Assembly: GCF_000368085.1 (NCBI RefSeq)
Contig: NZ_KB849239.1
Location: 3,629,467 to 3,693,466 of the forward strand
Source: Acinetobacter nosocomialis NIPH 2119
GTDB lineage: Bacteria > Pseudomonadota > Gammaproteobacteria > Pseudomonadales > Moraxellaceae
Length of the DNA stretch: 64,000 nt
Direction: 5' to 3'
Shown here one piece after another: positions 56,529-64,000 of the stretch. Under the pieces are notes generated by a model, which worked only from the letters and a program-made list of their open reading frames with translations, had not been told where the DNA came from and ran no database searches. The stretch's first letter is position 1, and every line of letters starts with the position of its first letter. Both the position numbers and the translations under genes were made by a program.

Positions 56529-57971
56529 TTAAGACGAACAGCTCACCGCTACATCAGGTACATCGCTTGGCAATGGCCCTAAGTCTTCAGGTTTTTCCAA
56601 ATCTGGTTGTCTTGTATAAGGATGATTGAGTAACTTAAACAAACGGTCTACTTCACTAAAATCATCTCGCTCCGCTGCTTCAATCGCTCGCTGTGCCATA
56701 TGATTACGTAAAATATAAATCGGATTTGCTTCTTGCATGTTCGCATCAAGTTCATCGGTATCTTGATGTTCACGAATATTTTCGTATTGCGTAAGGAAAG
56801 CATCAAATTGTCGAATATCAAGGCAATCATCACGTAAAACCTTATATTCTTTATTTTGAAGGCGAATAAAGCTTTGAGTGTAATCAAGCTGCTCTGTTTG
56901 CAAAATACGTAAAAAGCTTAAGCCGCATTCAGTACTGTCTTTATGAAAATGAGGAAGCCCCATTTTTTTGCATAACCCAGTGGTGTAATGCTCAATAAAA
57001 GTGGGTTCAAATTCTTCTAGACAAGCGGCCAACGTTTCTTTGAATTGCTCCTTTTGCTCAGGCTCAGCAAGTGGAATGAGATTATTTAACCAAGTCCATA
57101 AATTCCAGTGCGCAATACTCGGTTGGTTTTGATAGGTATAACGTCCTTGGTAATCAGAATGGTTGTTAATCCAGTTTGGACGGAAACGTTCCATAAAACC
57201 GTATGGGCCAAAATCGAGTGTAGAGCCCGTAATATTCAAGTTATCGGTATTCATCACACCGTGAGCAAAACCGACCAGCTGCCATTTAGCAATCATAATG
57301 GCTGTATTTCTAATCACAGCTTTAGCAAAAGCTAAAATAGGCTGTTCTTCTTGTTGGCATTCTGGATAGTGCCATTCAATGCATTTTTGAGTGAACTCAG
57401 CTAATAACTCTGGTGCATATTGATTGATCCATTCAAAATGCCCTAAACGAATATGACATTCAGATGTCCTAAGCAACATTGCACCGGGTTCTAGTTTTTC
57501 ACGTTGTACACCTTGGTTAGAGCTTGTAAAACCTACTGCATGACTCGAGGCGACTCCTAGAGCATTTAAGGCATGACCTGCTAAATATTCGCGAATAACT
57601 GAACGTAAAACTGCTCGGCCATCTCCCATGCGTGAATAAGGGGTAGGGCCTGCACCCTTCAAATGCAAATCGATGGTTTGACCTTTTTTATTCAGAATTT
57701 GTCCAATGAGTAAACCGCGTCCGTCGCCTAGCTGACCTGCCCATTGTCCAAATTGATGGCCTGCATAAACCATTGCCAAAGGTGGAAACTCTGGGAAAGT
57801 CCGCTGACCACTACAGATCTCAACCCATGCTTTTTTTTCTTCATCTGTCCATTGTAATTCTTCGGCTAAAGCTAGATTAAAGTGTCCAGCCTTTGCACCG
57901 CGAAGAGGGGAAGGCTGCTGTATATGAAAAAGCTTAGAATTGAGTGATGAATAAAGTGGATTAAATTGCAT
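56529..57971 (-). CDS. selO: Protein adenylyltransferase SelO
   Basis: A 480-residue pseudokinase-fold enzyme that adds AMP to Ser/Thr/Tyr residues of proteins. Family motifs: MVYAGHQFGQWAGQLGDGR (an ATP-flipping Lys/Arg pocket), HLKGAGPTPYSRMGDGRAVLRS, the catalytic HGVMNTDNLNI and metal-binding LDFGPYGFME. The C-terminus SCSS retains the cysteine at the place where eukaryotic SelO has selenocysteine. A. baumannii substrate proteins are unknown. It ends five bases from the last DnaA box. Confidence 0.94.
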   Translation of the reverse strand: MQFNPLYSSLNSKLFHIQQPSPLRGAKAGHFNLALAEELQWTDEEKKAWVEICSGQRTFPEFPPLAMVYAGHQFGQWAGQLGDGRGLLIGQILNKKGQTIDLHLKGAGPTPYSRMGDGRAVLRSVIREYLAGHALNALGVASSHAVGFTSSNQGVQREKLEPGAMLLRTSECHIRLGHFEWINQYAPELLAEFTQKCIEWHYPECQQEEQPILAFAKAVIRNTAIMIAKWQLVGFAHGVMNTDNLNITGSTLDFGPYGFMERFRPNWINNHSDYQGRYTYQNQPSIAHWNLWTWLNNLIPLAEPEQKEQFKETLAACLEEFEPTFIEHYTTGLCKKMGLPHFHKDSTECGLSFLRILQTEQLDYTQSFIRLQNKEYKVLRDDCLDIRQFDAFLTQYENIREHQDTDELDANMQEANPIYILRNHMAQRAIEAAERDDFSEVDRLFKLLNHPYTRQPDLEKPEDLGPLPSDVPDVAVSCSS

Positions 57972-58030
57972 AGGCTGGACTAAATATTTGAGGCGAACTT
58001 CACTATACCATAGTTAAAAACGAGCCAAAA

Positions 58031-58075
58031 AAATAGCGCCTGCAAAGCATGGCTTTACAGGCGCTATTTCGAACT
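58031..58075 (-). terminator. Terminator of the fatty acid desaturase
   Basis: Strong stem aaatagcgcctg / caggcgctattt with an inner aaagc/gcttt stem. On the minus strand it is followed by seven Ts. It ends 10 bases from the stop at 58085. Confidence 0.9.
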
Positions 58076-58084
58076 AGAGACGTA

Positions 58085-59257
58085 TTAGTCTGGTACGACG
58101 TTTGTGTTCTTTTTAATGTTGCGCATTAAAGTTTCTAGACACTCACGGTGATGACTCAAACGATGTTCAAGCAATTGGAAATCAACTTTTAACTTATGAT
58201 CCATTTTATGAATCTTTTCAGCCATTGCTGCTTTCTTTGCTTGTAACTCTTGTTCTTTGAGTTTCGCCCAGTCATTTAAAGTATGCGTAAATGCTTCATA
58301 TTCTTGAGCAATACGTTGCTTCATTTGACTAATGTCGGCATTTACATCGTGACCATAAATCGCAAGATCCTGTTCAGCATATTTAAACTTCATTGCCAAT
58401 TCTGCTTTTTTAATATTAAAGCTTGGAATACGACGCAGGTTTTTTGCTAAACCAATCTTAGAACATGTCCAAATTAGCCATTTAGTTGGGTCATATTGCC
58501 ACCATTTCACACCATTACGATAATCGTATTGGAAAATATGGTGATAGTTGTGATAACCCTCGCCCCATGTTGCAATCGCTAACCAGAAGTTATCGCGTGC
58601 TGAGTTTTCATCGGTATAAGGACGTTTACCAAACATATGGCAAAGAGAGTTAATGAAGAAAGTTACTTGATGGCTAATGATTAAACGTACTAAACCACCG
58701 AGAAGAACAACTCCCCATAAATCGCCAGTTGCCCAGCCGACTAAACCTAAAATACCAACGTGAACTGCTACGACAAGTAAAGCATAGTATTTATGCTGGA
58801 ACATCACCAGTTTGTCATTGAGTAAATCAGGCGCATTTTTAAAGTCTGGCTCAGATGGAGAATGATCGCGAATCATCCACCCCATATGGGCATACCAGAA
58901 TCCACGTTCAATTGAATATGGATCTTCATCTACATCGTCAACATGGCGATGGTGGGTACGGTGACCAGATGCCCAAAACAGAATACTGTTTTGTACAGCA
59001 AATGTGCCGCCAATCATTAAAAGAATTTTAAGAGGTAACGACGCTTCATAAGCACGATGTGCCCAAAGACGGTGATAACCAGCAGTAATCCCCATGCTAC
59101 TTAAAGCTAAAAGAAAAAATAAGCTTACCCATGCGCTTACACTAAAATCATAATAATACGCGTAAATCGGGATTATGATTGCAGCAAGAATTGGTAAACC
59201 AATTAAGGTAATGCTAGCGGTCCAGTTAATTGGGGCCTTGAGTGGGGCGGAAGTCAT
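58085..59257 (-). CDS. Membrane fatty acid (acyl-CoA) desaturase with C-terminal coiled coil
   Basis: A 390-residue desaturase with four membrane helices. The three His boxes are HRLWAH, HRTHHRH and EGYHNYHH, the di-iron site of stearoyl-CoA delta-9 desaturases. It makes monounsaturated acyl chains for membrane lipids. After about residue 270 comes a long Lys/Gln/Ala-rich coiled coil (MKQRIAQEYEAFTHTL, KAAMAEKIHKMDHKL) not required for catalysis. The ATG at 59257 with AGGAG 11 bases upstream is preferred; the frame runs on to 59323. Confidence 0.9.
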   Translation of the reverse strand: MTSAPLKAPINWTASITLIGLPILAAIIIPIYAYYYDFSVSAWVSLFFLLALSSMGITAGYHRLWAHRAYEASLPLKILLMIGGTFAVQNSILFWASGHRTHHRHVDDVDEDPYSIERGFWYAHMGWMIRDHSPSEPDFKNAPDLLNDKLVMFQHKYYALLVVAVHVGILGLVGWATGDLWGVVLLGGLVRLIISHQVTFFINSLCHMFGKRPYTDENSARDNFWLAIATWGEGYHNYHHIFQYDYRNGVKWWQYDPTKWLIWTCSKIGLAKNLRRIPSFNIKKAELAMKFKYAEQDLAIYGHDVNADISQMKQRIAQEYEAFTHTLNDWAKLKEQELQAKKAAMAEKIHKMDHKLKVDFQLLEHRLSHHRECLETLMRNIKKNTNVVPD

Positions 59258-59465
59258 ATCCGGCAGCGCTCCTAGAAACCTTGTCATACAAGGTAAAAAG
59301 ACAAAACGACATAGCAAAACCAATCATCAAGATTTATTGCTATTTTGCACACCATATTAGCACGTGCATAGTGAGAATCACTAACATTATTGTACAGATG
59401 TATCGAAAGAACCGTAACAGAATTAAACCATGCTTGGCAACATTTCAGATAGGAGAAGTTGTGTA

Positions 59466-59996
59466 ATGAAAATACAGCGATTGAGAAAAAAGAATAGCAT
59501 TGATATTGCAGGAAAATTGCCATTGAAATGTCTTTTCATCGCAATCAGCCTTGTATTGGCAGCATGTCAAAGCGCGCCGCAACAAAATGTTCAAAAAGGC
59601 CATGTAAAACCCATACACCATGCACAAACTCCGGTAGTTAAAAAGAAAGTGAGCCCGGAAGGTGTTCAAGATATTGATTGGCAAATCACTCAGATTAATG
59701 GTCATAAGGCAAAATTCTTTAACCAATGGCCGACTCTTTCACTGAACTCAGCAGTCAAAACTGTAACTGGCCATACCGGATGTAACCGTATTTTTGGACG
59801 ATACACATTTGATTTCAACCAAAAGAAACTTGATATGGAAGTTAATGCGGGACATTCAAGTTGTGATGGTGCTTTGGCTCAAGAAGCAGAACTAGTTGAT
59901 TCCTTACAACGTATTCAACGCTTCCAGTTGGTAGGTAATACCCTATATTTACTTGATCAGAATGGACAACGCCTGATTCAGGCCGAGAAAAAATAA
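59466..59996 (+). CDS. META-domain (HslJ-like) lipoprotein
   Basis: A 176-residue protein. The N-terminal basic stretch and hydrophobic core end in the lipobox LAAC, so it should be a lipoprotein. A Pro/Lys linker follows, then a META domain (DWQITQINGHKAKFF, PTLSLNS, VTGHTGCNRIFGRYT, GHSSCDGALAQEAELVDSLQ). HslJ/META proteins are linked to heat and novobiocin tolerance. AGGAG is 10 bases before the ATG. It is divergent from the desaturase. Confidence 0.85.
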   Translation: MKIQRLRKKNSIDIAGKLPLKCLFIAISLVLAACQSAPQQNVQKGHVKPIHHAQTPVVKKKVSPEGVQDIDWQITQINGHKAKFFNQWPTLSLNSAVKTVTGHTGCNRIFGRYTFDFNQKKLDMEVNAGHSSCDGALAQEAELVDSLQRIQRFQLVGNTLYLLDQNGQRLIQAEKK

Positions 59997-60018
59997 AAGG
60001 TGGTTAATACCACCTTTT
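59995..60018 (+). terminator. META lipoprotein terminator
   Basis: Stem aaaaggtggt / accacctttt with loop taat, starting inside the stop codon region. It is shared with the convergent gene ending at 60024. Confidence 0.88.
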
Positions 60019-60023
60019 TTCAT

Positions 60024-60737
60024 TTAAAGTGTTTCGAGCATTGTTGTAGGAATATCTGTAATTAAGCCCTGAATATCTAAATCACGGAGCTTCTTCGCTC
60101 TTTCTACATCATTTACTGTCCAGACACTAATGTTTAAACCTGCTTGGTGAGACAATTGAATCATTTCATCTGTAGCAAGCTGGTCATACCAACCAATATG
60201 ACAGCAACCAAATTGATGAGCGAGTTCAATCGCTGTAGCTCCAACCGGAAGTTCAACTAACAAACCGCGTTTAAATTGAGAGTTGATATCACGTAAGGCA
60301 GTTAGAATTTGAAGATCGAAACTTGTAATAGTCACGACTTTTTCATACCCCTGTAATTCAGACTCAAGCTTTTGAACTAACTTTTCTGCAAATGCCATAT
60401 CTCTGACAGCTTTAACCTCAACTTCAATATGATCAAAGTTATCAAGTAAATTTAAAACGCCTGTAAGAGTAGGGGTTGGCTCTGAATTTGGCCAATTGGG
60501 CCAGTTTTGTCGATGATCAAATGATAAAGCTTGAGCCAAAGTGGATTGCTCAACAATTTGGTTGACTCCAGCTGTACGTAAAAAATTATCATCATGAATA
60601 ACGACCAGTTCTTGGTCCTGAAGCTGGCGAATATCAAATTCGACACCACGAATACCTAAATTTTTTATGTGCTGAAAACCGCCTAATGTATTTTCAGGGG
60701 CTTCTCGGCGTGCACCACGATGACCAATAATGCGCAT
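60024..60737 (-). CDS. Glycerophosphodiester phosphodiesterase
   Basis: A 237-residue cytoplasmic GDPD without signal peptide (UgpQ-like). The active site IGHRGARREAPENT carries the HR...PEN motif, EFDIRQLQDQELVVIHDDNFLRT the metal and acid-base residues, and IEVEVKAVRDM and SVWTVNDV the later signatures. It releases glycerol-3-phosphate from glycerophosphodiesters. It follows the cobalamin adenosyltransferase on the same strand, separated by 73 bases that include a hairpin at 60768-60791. Confidence 0.92.
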   Translation of the reverse strand: MRIIGHRGARREAPENTLGGFQHIKNLGIRGVEFDIRQLQDQELVVIHDDNFLRTAGVNQIVEQSTLAQALSFDHRQNWPNWPNSEPTPTLTGVLNLLDNFDHIEVEVKAVRDMAFAEKLVQKLESELQGYEKVVTITSFDLQILTALRDINSQFKRGLLVELPVGATAIELAHQFGCCHIGWYDQLATDEMIQLSHQAGLNISVWTVNDVERAKKLRDLDIQGLITDIPTTMLETL

Positions 60738-60810
60738 AATTTTCTTCTATTCAGTTATTGTTGGTTATGGTCTCTTCAAAAGCAGAGACCATACTTAAAT
60801 TAGTCTATTT

Positions 60811-61389
60811 TTAAATAATCTCATTAATATTTTTTTGCCAAAGCACTTCTTGTCCACCTTCTGCACGTTGTAAAGCACGAGATGCGACAAATAACCAGTC
60901 AGATAGGCGGTTTAAAAGTTGGAGTGCTGTGGCTTGAATATTTTGGTCACGAGTCTGTACCGACATAAGTGATCGTTCTGCACGACGGCAAACAGCACGC
61001 GCTTGATGAGCGTAACTGCAAGATAAAGAGCCAGATGGCAGAATAAACTCTTTCAGCATAGGCAAATCTTCATTCATACGATCAATTTCTTTTTCCAGAA
61101 ATTCAATACAAATGGGCTGAAGCAAATTGTAATTGGGAATACAAACTTCGCCGCCTAAATCGAAAAGCCAATGTTGGATCAAGCTCAGGCTTTTGTCCCA
61201 TTCTGCTTTATTAGTCACTTGGCTGGCTGTGATTTGTGCACGCAGTACACCAATAATGGCGTTCAATTCATCGACATCACCAAGTGCCGCAATTCGTAAA
61301 TCATCTTTGGCAACACGAGAGCCATCGCCTAAACCTGTGGTACCTGAATCGCCTGTGCGTGTATAGATTTTGCTTAAACGGTGTCCCAT
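60811..61389 (-). CDS. Cob(I)alamin adenosyltransferase, PduO type
   Basis: A 192-residue trimeric-type ATP:cob(I)alamin adenosyltransferase. N-terminal KIYTRTGDSGTTGLGDGSRV binds ATP, SYAHQARAVCRRAERSL includes the R-x3-R-R cobalamin/ATP motif. It makes adenosylcobalamin. The ATG at 61389 with AGGA 8 bases upstream is favoured; an earlier ATG adds six residues. btuB lies upstream on the same strand, although a terminator hairpin separates them. Confidence 0.93.
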   Translation of the reverse strand: MGHRLSKIYTRTGDSGTTGLGDGSRVAKDDLRIAALGDVDELNAIIGVLRAQITASQVTNKAEWDKSLSLIQHWLFDLGGEVCIPNYNLLQPICIEFLEKEIDRMNEDLPMLKEFILPSGSLSCSYAHQARAVCRRAERSLMSVQTRDQNIQATALQLLNRLSDWLFVASRALQRAEGGQEVLWQKNINEII

Positions 61390-61410
61390 GATGGATATCC
61401 TGAACATAAA

Positions 61411-61442
61411 AAAGGGGATAATGTCGGTCAGAACATTACCCC
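61411..61442 (-). terminator. Terminator between btuB and the adenosyltransferase gene
   Basis: Stem ggggataatgt / acattacccc with one bulge. On the minus strand it is followed by a run of Ts (cccctttttttatg). Adenosyltransferase expression may depend on read-through or its own promoter. Confidence 0.75.
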
Positions 61443-61485
61443 GAAACTGGAGTTAAGAAAATATTTTTATAATGAGGGTGAAAAA

Positions 61486-63324
61486 TTAATAGCGGAAAGT
61501 TACACCAACAGAAGCTTGGCGGCCTGTATTAACATACCAGTCATTTGAAGGATATGTATTTAATACTTCACGATATTGAACATCACCTACGTTTTGAATA
61601 TTGGTAAATAATTTTACGTTAGGAATAACGTTCCAATAAGCATTTAAATCTACTGTTGCGTAACCTGGTACTCGCATAGAGTTCGTAGAATCTGCATAAG
61701 ATTTAGCTCTAGCGATTAACGAAGCACTAATTCCATACACTGCATTTTCTAGACCAGTGCTTACAGTGAGAGTCTGGCGAGGGCGATAAGCAATTTCTGT
61801 ATTGTCTTTTTCATTTTCTGTTTTTACGTAAGCATATTCAGTAGATAAGAACAGATCATCTTGATGCCACTTTACTCCAGCTTCGCCACCAGTAAAGTTC
61901 GCCTTAGCTATATTTGTATTAGTGCCTGCATTGTAGGCAATAAGATCTTTAATTTTTGTATGATAAACAGAAAAATTAGTACTCACATTGGAAGTAAGAT
62001 CATAGTTCACACCCATTTCATAAGAAGTACTTTTTTCTGGCGCTAAGTTTTCATTACCCCCCCATTGTGAATATAGTTCATTCAAGGTCGGAGCCCTGAA
62101 AGCACTACCGATATTTGCATATACACTAGCATTAGGTAAGAAGTGATAACGGATAGCACCTTGTCCAACAGTATGAGTACCAAAGCGCTGGTTATCTTCT
62201 AAACGAACGCCAACTTGGGTGTCAAAAAGATCATTCTTTAGTTGATGCTGTAAATAATATCCCGTGCTATTTACACTCTTATCTGAGTTAAGAATGGTAT
62301 TACTTTTATAATTTGCATCGTTATATGTTGCACCAACCAAAATGTTCTGATTTGGAGTAAATTTCCATTTCAGGTTTAGATCGCTTTCATTGTTTTCAGT
62401 ATTGTAATATGAGTCGTAAGCAGGAACATTTTGTTTATCTTGGACATTTGCATAGTGTGCATTGATGATGAGATCAGGCAAAATATTATAAGCAACTTTT
62501 GTGTTGATAACTCGATTTTCGAATAGACGCTGTGCTGTGTTGGTTATGTAATCATTACTGAAAATATTAGTGCCTTTATTTTCACTAATTGAAGCAGAAG
62601 CATCTATTAAGTTTTCTTGAAAGAAGCCCACTTTAGCGTGATAACCTTTTTGATCATATCCAGCCTTTTCATTTTCTGGTTGGCTTTCAAAAATACGTGT
62701 TCCATCACTTTCTAAGCGCTGTCCGCCTAGTTGCGCATAGAAACCTTGATCACTTACAAGATTGGCATTAACAATAGTCTTATAGGTATTATTTTCACCA
62801 TAAATACCCGTTAGCTCAGCACCTGTTTTCTCAGGTTTTTTAGAAATTAACTGAACTACACCGCCAATAGCATCACTTCCATACTGAACTGATGCTGGAC
62901 CTTTTAATATTTCAATTTGTTGAACATCTGTTGTATCTAAAAATGCGGGATATAGTGGACCAAGTTCATTTTGACTATTTAAACGAGCGCCATCTTTAAG
63001 AACCAATGTATGAACTGATTTAGTACCACGAAGCGAAATTTCAGAAATCTGACCTAGACCACCGCTTTGTTTTACATAGATGGATGGGTCACGTTGAATA
63101 ATATCTGAAACGTTTAATAATGGATTCTGCTCAATGGTTTTTTCATCAATCACGGAAATACGAGCCGGAACTTCACTTGCTTTTTCAGCACTTTTAGAAG
63201 CAGTTACCACAATTGGATCAAGCTGAGTTGCGTTTATTGTATCTTCAGCAAAAATAATAGGCGAACACCCCATCGCAATAGCGATAGCACCTACCAGACG
63301 AGTAGGTTGAAAAGACTTAGACAT
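61486..63324 (-). CDS. btuB: Vitamin B12 TonB-dependent receptor BtuB
   Basis: A 612-residue outer-membrane receptor. Signal peptide (residues 1-26, ending IIFA), TonB box LDPIVVTA, plug domain with ISEISLRGTKSVHTLVLKDG and GPASVQYGSDAIGGVVQLIS, then a beta-barrel with terminal Phe-Arg-Tyr. The cobalamin riboswitch in its leader makes B12 the expected ligand. ATG at 63324 has GGAG 7 bases upstream; earlier in-frame ATG at 63336 is possible. Confidence 0.93.
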   Translation of the reverse strand: MSKSFQPTRLVGAIAIAMGCSPIIFAEDTINATQLDPIVVTASKSAEKASEVPARISVIDEKTIEQNPLLNVSDIIQRDPSIYVKQSGGLGQISEISLRGTKSVHTLVLKDGARLNSQNELGPLYPAFLDTTDVQQIEILKGPASVQYGSDAIGGVVQLISKKPEKTGAELTGIYGENNTYKTIVNANLVSDQGFYAQLGGQRLESDGTRIFESQPENEKAGYDQKGYHAKVGFFQENLIDASASISENKGTNIFSNDYITNTAQRLFENRVINTKVAYNILPDLIINAHYANVQDKQNVPAYDSYYNTENNESDLNLKWKFTPNQNILVGATYNDANYKSNTILNSDKSVNSTGYYLQHQLKNDLFDTQVGVRLEDNQRFGTHTVGQGAIRYHFLPNASVYANIGSAFRAPTLNELYSQWGGNENLAPEKSTSYEMGVNYDLTSNVSTNFSVYHTKIKDLIAYNAGTNTNIAKANFTGGEAGVKWHQDDLFLSTEYAYVKTENEKDNTEIAYRPRQTLTVSTGLENAVYGISASLIARAKSYADSTNSMRVPGYATVDLNAYWNVIPNVKLFTNIQNVGDVQYREVLNTYPSNDWYVNTGRQASVGVTFRY

Positions 63325-63374
63325 AACATGCTCCATACATTCACCCCACGTGAATGATCGGGTAGATAGATGAA

Positions 63375-63560
63375 ACAAGCAGGTCTCCGGACTTCAGCGC
63401 CATAATTCATTTATGGACATATTCACCTTCCCACATCACTGCAGTGGTGTAAGTCGATCTCGACTTAAAAAATATGCTTTACATTGTTACCGTTGCGGGG
63501 GCAGTGCCGGACTTTCACCAGCTTCCCTAAAGCATCAATTGCTTACACTTGCTTCCATTT
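63375..63560 (-). promoter_or_regulatory. Cobalamin riboswitch
   Basis: On the minus strand the leader contains the B12-box core gccactgcccccgcaacgg-like segment (cactgcccccgcaacgg at about 63492-63508), the aagctggtgaaagtccgg arm and the closing agtccggagacctgc near 63379-63393. These are the conserved parts of the class I cobalamin aptamer. It lies about 50 bases upstream of the btuB ATG, and in the presence of adenosylcobalamin would lower btuB expression. Confidence 0.93.
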
Positions 63561-63566
63561 GAACGC

Positions 63567-63595
63567 AGTATAAAGTGCTGAATTGCTTCCTACAA
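63567..63595 (-). promoter_or_regulatory. Sigma-70 promoter for the btuB riboswitch transcript
   Basis: Minus strand: -35 TTGTAG (63590-63595), 17-base spacer, -10 TATACT (63567-63572). Start of transcription near 63560 would place the aptamer at the very 5' end of the RNA. Confidence 0.75.
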
Positions 63596-63693
63596 TGTCA
63601 TTTCGAGCAATTCCCGGAGAACTTTTACGCAAGGGACTAAAATTGCATTACAATGACACTTATTTTAAAAAATGGTTGTAGTTTAGGCAGATC

Positions 63694-64000
63694 ATGAGCC
63701 CATCAAACCAAAAGCGTACTCGAGCAAAAATTTGTGGAATTACTCGTAAGCAAGATGTTCAAGCAGTGGTCACAGCTGGAGCAGATGCGATAGGTTTTGT
63801 TTTTTTTCCGCCAAGTCCACGAAACGTAACAGTTGAACAGGCAGAAGAATTGGCAAAACTTATTCCACCTTATGTACAAATGGTTGGTTTGTTTGTTAAT
63901 GCAAGTGCCACTGAAATTCAGGATGTACTTGATTGTGTTCCCCTAGATGTATTACAACTACATGGCGATGAAACTCCAGAACAATGCCAAGACATCGCTC
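63694..64000 (+). CDS. trpF: Phosphoribosylanthranilate isomerase, 5' part (runs off window)
   Basis: The frame is open from the ATG at 63694 to the right edge; 102 codons are visible. Starts [32 protein letters not shown] includes the catalytic Cys of TrpF, and [17 protein letters not shown] and [15 protein letters not shown] are family hallmarks. It isomerises phosphoribosylanthranilate in tryptophan synthesis. It is divergent from btuB. The 3' half lies outside. Confidence 0.95.
   Translation, partial: MSPSNQKRTRAKICGITRKQDVQAVVTAGADAIGFVFFPPSPRNVTVEQAEELAKLIPPYVQMVGLFVNASATEIQDVLDCVPLDVLQLHGDETPEQCQDIA

Overview
The window is chromosomal DNA from a gammaproteobacterium of the genus Acinetobacter, most probably the A. 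baumannii group. This rests on the AT-rich sequence, the protein sequences (AspS, MnmC and BaeR read as the A. baumannii versions I recall), and above all a cluster of sugar-transferase genes lying between ilvE and aspS. That position is where A. baumannii carries its variable lipooligosaccharide outer-core (OC) locus. No database search was possible, so the species call is recognition, not measurement.

Layout. 1-2165: 3' end of an rRNA operon (partial 23S, spacer, 5S, terminator). 2290-13316: housekeeping and small-metabolism genes, including a lipoamide-dehydrogenase-type flavoprotein, a lipoprotein with Ig-like repeats, an alpha/beta hydrolase-trxC-thioesterase operon, yajQ, a rhodanese, mnmC, yciI and yciB. 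13361-17267: a PHP-domain RNase AM homologue, a bestrophin channel, radC and coaBC. 17333-24938 (minus strand): queA, a two-gene membrane insert (DUF3137-like and lemA), tgt, yajC, secD and secF. 25121-25207: tRNA-Leu(CAA). 25717-30755: an orphan histidine kinase, glnE and ilvE.

30823-41136 is the outer-core locus. It holds an ELM1-like protein, a phosphoethanolamine-transferase-type sulfatase, a CgeB-type glycosyltransferase, a polysaccharide deacetylase, GT2 and GT4 transferases, a beta-propeller GIPC-transferase-like protein, a GT25 transferase, an unclassified transferase and a Stealth sugar-phosphate transferase. Three of these junctions (342-aa GT, deacetylase, GT2, GT4) are 4-base overlaps or near-abutting, so they probably form one translationally coupled unit. 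aspS closes the locus.

43149-53297: a membrane protein, a Zur-box-controlled zinc TonB receptor with a His-Glu repeat, a phospholipase-D-family enzyme, a palindrome-rich intergenic element, an RcnB-like periplasmic protein, PsiE and two tandem long acyl-CoA dehydrogenases. 53589-56465: the BaeSR two-component system with a divergent Spy/CpxP-flavoured lipoprotein. 56483-56524: three perfect DnaA boxes packed between baeR and selO. 57971-64000: selO, a fatty acid desaturase, a META-domain lipoprotein, a glycerophosphodiesterase, a cobalamin adenosyltransferase, btuB under a cobalamin riboswitch, and the start of trpF.

I see no phage, no complete insertion sequence, no CRISPR array and no defence island. 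The points most worth following are the OC locus gene content, the DnaA-box cluster, the palindromic element at 47644-47834, the hairpin that buries the ribosome-binding site of the NTF2-like gene at 8437, and two small genes (34 and 26 codons).
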